From assembly GCA_003220615.1 (NCBI GenBank), contig QHTB01000139.1, positions 63,983-127,982 on the forward strand: 64,000 bases of DNA. The letters are read 5' to 3'. Positions within the stretch are counted from its first letter, which is position 1, and every line of letters starts with the position of its first letter. A program made the translations under genes and the position numbers. The notes under the pieces are model-generated. The model was not told the DNA's origin and made no database searches. It saw only the letters and a program-made list of their open reading frames with translations. This stretch comes from Candidatus Rokuibacteriota bacterium (GTDB lineage Bacteria > Methylomirabilota > Methylomirabilia > Rokubacteriales > CSP1-6). Below are positions 60,997 through 64,000 of this stretch, piece by piece.

Positions 60997-62259
60997 GTGA
61001 CGGCGGCGTCTCGACGCACGGTCGTGGCGTGGACGCTGTACGATTTCGCCAACTCCGCCTTCGTCGCCGTCATCCCGGCGACGGTCTACTCGCAGTACTA
61101 CGCGCTCGCCGTCGTCGGGAACGAGCACGGCGAGGGAGATTTCTGGTGGGGCCTCGCGGTCACCACCTCGATGGTCATCGTCGCGCTGTCCTCACCGCCG
61201 CTCGGCGCCATCGCCGACCACGGCGGACTGCGCAAGCGTTTCCTCTTCGCGCTCACCTATCTCTCGGTCGCCGCGACCGCGGTCATGGCCACGGTGCGGC
61301 CGGGTGATGTGGTGTGGGGTTGGTTCCTCGCCGTCGTCGGCACGGTCGGCTTCGAGGGCGCCATCGTCTACTACAACGCGTATCTCTCCGACCTGGCGCC
61401 GCCGGAACGTCAGGGCCGGCTGAGCGGCTACGGCTTCGCCGTCGGCTACCTGGGTTCGGCGGTGGCCCTGGCCGCCGCGCTCCCCCTGGCCCAGCGTGGC
61501 GATTTCTCCGGCACCTTCCTCGTCACCGCGGCGCTCTTCGGCGTCTTCGCCGTGCCGGCGTTCCTCTTCCTTCCACCGGACCGCCCGGCGCGGCTCGCGC
61601 TCCGGCAGACGATCGGCACGGCCTTCGCGGGAACGTGGGCGTCGCTGCGTCGAATCCTCGCGATGCCGGCGCTGCGCCGCTTCCTGCTCGCCTATCTGTT
61701 CTTCGAGGACGGCATCAACACGGTGGTCTATTTCTCCTCCGTGTTCGCCGGGCACACGCTCGCCTTCACGACGCCCGAGGTCATCCAGCTCTACTTCGTC
61801 GTCCAGCTCGCCGCGGTGGTCGGCGCCTGGGCGTGGGCGCGCCCGACCGACGTGCGCGGGCCGAAGTTCGTCGTCATGGTGACGCTCGTGCAATGGTGCG
61901 TGGTCGTGGCCGCGGCGTATCTCGTGCAGACCAAGGCACAGTTCTTCGCGGTCGCCGTCGTGGCCGGCACGGCGCTGGGGGCCGTGCAGGCAGCGGGGCG
62001 GGCGTTCATGGCCGGGCTGATCCCGCCGGGCCGCGAGGCCGAGCTCTTCGGCTTCTATGCGCTGTGCGGGAAGACCGCGGCGATCCTTGGCCCCCTCGTC
62101 TTCGGCCTCGCCTCCCGCCTGACCGGTGGCAACCAGCGCATCGCGATCGTGTCGGTCGGCCTCTTCTTCGTGATCGGCCTCGTCCTCGTCCGCGGCGTCG
62201 ACGCCGGCGGCCCGATTCGCGAGCGCACGCACGCGCACAACGAACCCGCGGGACGCTGA
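60997..62259 (+). CDS. MFS transporter, UMF1/Atg22-like
   Basis: A 420-residue transporter with about 12 helices. It starts near VVAWTLYDFANSAFVAVIPATVYSQYYA, the hallmark of the UMF1 family, with ADHGGLRKRF and YYNAYLSDLAPPERQGRLSGYGFAVGYLG. Atg22-type members export amino acids; the bacterial substrate is unknown. GTG start at 60997. Confidence 0.9.
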   Translation: MTAASRRTVVAWTLYDFANSAFVAVIPATVYSQYYALAVVGNEHGEGDFWWGLAVTTSMVIVALSSPPLGAIADHGGLRKRFLFALTYLSVAATAVMATVRPGDVVWGWFLAVVGTVGFEGAIVYYNAYLSDLAPPERQGRLSGYGFAVGYLGSAVALAAALPLAQRGDFSGTFLVTAALFGVFAVPAFLFLPPDRPARLALRQTIGTAFAGTWASLRRILAMPALRRFLLAYLFFEDGINTVVYFSSVFAGHTLAFTTPEVIQLYFVVQLAAVVGAWAWARPTDVRGPKFVVMVTLVQWCVVVAAAYLVQTKAQFFAVAVVAGTALGAVQAAGRAFMAGLIPPGREAELFGFYALCGKTAAILGPLVFGLASRLTGGNQRIAIVSVGLFFVIGLVLVRGVDAGGPIRERTHAHNEPAGR

Positions 62260-62284
62260 GTGGTTCGGCTGACCTTCTGGCTGC

Positions 62285-63430
62285 TTACGAAAACGCGATC
62301 GGAACGGGCGGGATCAACAGCACGAGCAGGATCAGGCACACCCAGCCGAGGACGCGCCGGCCGGTCGTGAGCGGTGTGACGTCGTCGAGCGGCGGCGTGT
62401 GATGGAAGCCCACGACGAAGAAGAGCAGGGCGGCCCACACGAACCAGTTCAGCGACTGCGTCGCGATCCCGAGCAGGATGAGCCCGCCGAACGTCAGGAA
62501 GCCGACCAGCCGGTGGTGACGCCCAAACAGCGCATAGGCGATCCGGCCACCGTCGAGCTGGCCGAGCGGAAAGAGGTTCAGCGCCGTGACGAAGAATCCC
62601 GCCCAACCGGCCACGGCCACCGGATGGAGGAAGACGTCCATGCCAGCGGGGATGGCACCGAACTTCAGATGGACGAGCAGCTTGAGGAGCAGCGGGTCGC
62701 CGAACTGCATCACGTCACCCGAGGGAATCTTCCCCAGGACCGACCACTGCAGGCCCACGTAGAGCGCGGGAATGGCGATGGCCAGGCCGGCCAGCGGCCC
62801 GGCCGCGGCGATGTCGAAGAGCGAGTTGCGATCGCGCGCCGGTGATCGCAGGCGAATGATCGCGCCGAGCGTGCCGAAGAGCACGATGGGCGGGGCCGGA
62901 ATGAAGTAGGGCAGGCTGACGACCGCCTTGTAGTAGCGCGCGGTGAAGTAGTGACCGAACTCGTGGACGCCGAGGATCGACAGCAGCGTGAAGGCGAAGG
63001 GCGCGCCGGTGAGGAGCGCGGCGATCAGCCCGCTGTTACCCAACGGCGTGAAGGTCGGCGACGCGAACAGGAACGCGCCGGACACCAGCGTCGTGAAGCA
63101 GGTCATCACGAACAGGGCGATGTTGAGCCCGATGCGCGGCCGCACGACGGGCTCGGTCAGCGGGAGCGCCTGCAGGATGACGTCGCCCTCCTCGGCGCGC
63201 AGGAACGGCGTGAACCCGAACGGACGGAAGCGAGCGACCAGCCGGTCCACGGCATCGGCCGGCGCCACCAGGAGGTGGCCGCGATAGGCGATCACGCCGC
63301 CGAAGACTCGGCGATCCCGCACGGCGAACACGTCGGCCACGGCAGAGTGGAGCAGCTCCTCGGTCACGAGCACGTCGTCGGGCGACGTCCTCAACGCTGG
63401 TCGCGCTCGCCGGAACGGCCAGAAACGCAT
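62285..63430 (-). CDS. Site-2 protease family zinc metalloprotease (M50)
   Basis: A 381-residue membrane protease. The zinc motif HEFGH is in GVHEFGHYFTARY and the second motif is NLFPLGQLDGG, which provides the third ligand Asp. An N-terminal soluble region (about 1-105) precedes the first helix. Similar to cyanobacterial/plant EGY proteins. It cleaves transmembrane segments, usually anti-sigma factors. It lies 9 bp after the RNase III gene on the same strand. Confidence 0.92.
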   Translation of the reverse strand: MRFWPFRRARPALRTSPDDVLVTEELLHSAVADVFAVRDRRVFGGVIAYRGHLLVAPADAVDRLVARFRPFGFTPFLRAEEGDVILQALPLTEPVVRPRIGLNIALFVMTCFTTLVSGAFLFASPTFTPLGNSGLIAALLTGAPFAFTLLSILGVHEFGHYFTARYYKAVVSLPYFIPAPPIVLFGTLGAIIRLRSPARDRNSLFDIAAAGPLAGLAIAIPALYVGLQWSVLGKIPSGDVMQFGDPLLLKLLVHLKFGAIPAGMDVFLHPVAVAGWAGFFVTALNLFPLGQLDGGRIAYALFGRHHRLVGFLTFGGLILLGIATQSLNWFVWAALLFFVVGFHHTPPLDDVTPLTTGRRVLGWVCLILLVLLIPPVPIAFS

Positions 63431-63439
63431 ACTCAGAGC

Positions 63440-63883
63440 CTACCACGAGGCCAATCGCGCGACGGCAACGCGCACGGGATCGAGACCGGCCTCCACGTAG
63501 ATCGCGCCCAGCACGGCCTCGAGCGTCGTGGCCAGGATCGACTCGCGCGTCGCGCCGCCGGTCGCCGCCTCGCCCCGTCCCAAGCGCACGAGGCCGCCAA
63601 GATCGAGCGTCACCGCCCACCGGGCGAGCGCAGCGCCCGAGACCAGCTCGGCTCGTCGCGGCGTGAGGACGCCGACGGGCGCCGTCGGATCGTCCGCGCG
63701 CAGGCGCTCGGCCACCACGAGGCTGAGCGCCGCGTCGCCGACGAAGGCCAGCGCTTCGTTCTGGTCGAGCGGCGGGTGCTCGTTGGCGTACGAGGCGTGC
63801 GTCAGCGCGCGGGTGAGGAGCTCGGGATCACGGAACCGGTACGCCAGCCGCTGCTCGAGTTCGGCCCGGCGTGCCCGGTCCAC
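63440..63883 (-). CDS. rnc: RNase III domain protein without dsRBD; catalytic site altered
   Basis: A 147-residue protein with only the RNase III fold. In the signature, NEALAFVGDAAL replaces NERLEFLGD: Glu43 and Asp50 remain, but the second Glu is Ala46. In the second motif ILATTLEAVLGAIYVE, the expected Asp is Thr119, while Glu122 remains. Only 9 bp remain before the next gene, so no dsRNA-binding domain can follow. It sits in the usual fabF-rnc order. It may be a mini-RNase III-like enzyme, a weak nuclease or a remnant. Start GTG. Confidence 0.8.
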   Translation of the reverse strand: MDRARRAELEQRLAYRFRDPELLTRALTHASYANEHPPLDQNEALAFVGDAALSLVVAERLRADDPTAPVGVLTPRRAELVSGAALARWAVTLDLGGLVRLGRGEAATGGATRESILATTLEAVLGAIYVEAGLDPVRVAVARLASW

Positions 63884-63891
63884 CTCCCGGG

Positions 63892-64000
63892 CTACGCGCG
63901 ATACTTTTTGAAGGCGAGCGTGGCGTTGGTGCCGCCGAACCCGAACGCGTTCGACAGGGCGAAGTCGACGTCCTGCTTCCGGGCCTGGTTGGGAATGTAG
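63892..64000 (-). CDS. fabF: 3-oxoacyl-ACP synthase II, C-terminal fragment (window edge)
   Basis: The last 35 residues of a condensing enzyme: [20 protein letters not shown] is the KAS II C-terminal signature (FGFGGTN). The rest lies beyond the window end, so this is a cut by the window, not a broken gene. FabF elongates acyl-ACP in fatty acid synthesis. It lies 8 bp upstream of the RNase III gene. Confidence 0.92.
   Translation of the reverse strand, partial: YIPNQARKQDVDFALSNAFGFGGTNATLAFKKYRA

Overview
This is a 64 kb stretch of a GC-rich (roughly two-thirds G+C) bacterial chromosome, densely packed with about 65 genes, many in long runs with 1-4 bp start/stop overlaps (ATGA, GTGA, TAGTG, TGATG). 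I see no phage, insertion sequence, CRISPR array, rRNA or tRNA. The mix fits an uncultured soil or subsurface lineage such as Candidatus Rokubacteria/Methylomirabilota: dicarboxylate symporters, malic enzyme, CaiB-type CoA transferase, many short-chain dehydrogenases, corrinoid methyltransferase modules and a UGA-encoded selenoprotein. That placement is inference from gene content only.

Layout. 0.3-9.7 kb: a small secreted protein, an APH-like kinase, 5-formyl-THF cyclo-ligase, a citrate synthase / Gfo-Idh-MocA oxidoreductase / DapF-like / LOG operon, a methyltransferase, an AsmA protein and a Tim44-like protein. 9.8-19.3 kb (minus strand): a long operon running from an active M16 peptidase through HlyD, TPR, ABC ATPase and ABC permease to an alternative-oxidase-like di-iron protein (two frameshifts), an inactive M16 homologue, a secreted protein and a frameshifted membrane protein, then a quinone reductase. 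19.4-25 kb: HtrA-like protease, family 5 uracil-DNA glycosylase, isoaspartyl peptidase, threonine dehydratase, HhH protein, acyltransferase, DksA/TraR protein. 25-30 kb: two MHS-type symporters beside an ACT-domain malic enzyme, apparently a C4-dicarboxylate use module. 30-34.2 kb: an aspartic protease, a DUF169-UROD fusion, an RRM protein, a degenerate receiver and a small lipoprotein.

34.2-42 kb (minus strand): enoyl-CoA hydratase, CoA transferase, a shortened AI-2E family permease, shikimate kinase, homocysteine methyltransferase/MTHFR, amidase and a D-aminoacylase-like amidohydrolase. 42-44.5 kb: a three-gene corrinoid module (corrinoid protein, homocysteine methyltransferase, MetH-type activation domain), equivalent to MetH without its folate domain, with a 74-bp tandem duplication at one gene junction. 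44.5-48.2 kb: a CHASE2-cyclase-PilZ protein and a class II cyclic-nucleotide phosphodiesterase. 48.2-50.5 kb: an ABC ATPase with degenerate signature and H-loop, coupled to an MFS protein. 50.5-53 kb: a structured noncoding gap, a frameshifted small CxxC protein and an operon ending in an AhpD/CMD-family selenoprotein. 53-64 kb: Nudix and DJ-1/PfpI genes, a glutamine-synthetase-like / SDR / ABC transporter / SDR operon, a UMF1-type MFS protein, then fabF (partial), a reduced RNase III and a site-2 protease.

The most notable items are the selenoprotein (Cys-x-x-UGA with a downstream hairpin), a DapF homologue with serine at both catalytic cysteine positions, the frameshifted alternative oxidase inside an exporter/protease operon, the folate-domain-free corrinoid module, and two places where a local duplication made a mini-ORF ending in an ATGA overlap with the next start codon. 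Four single-base frameshifts in three genes could be real decay or assembly indels; the sequence alone cannot decide.
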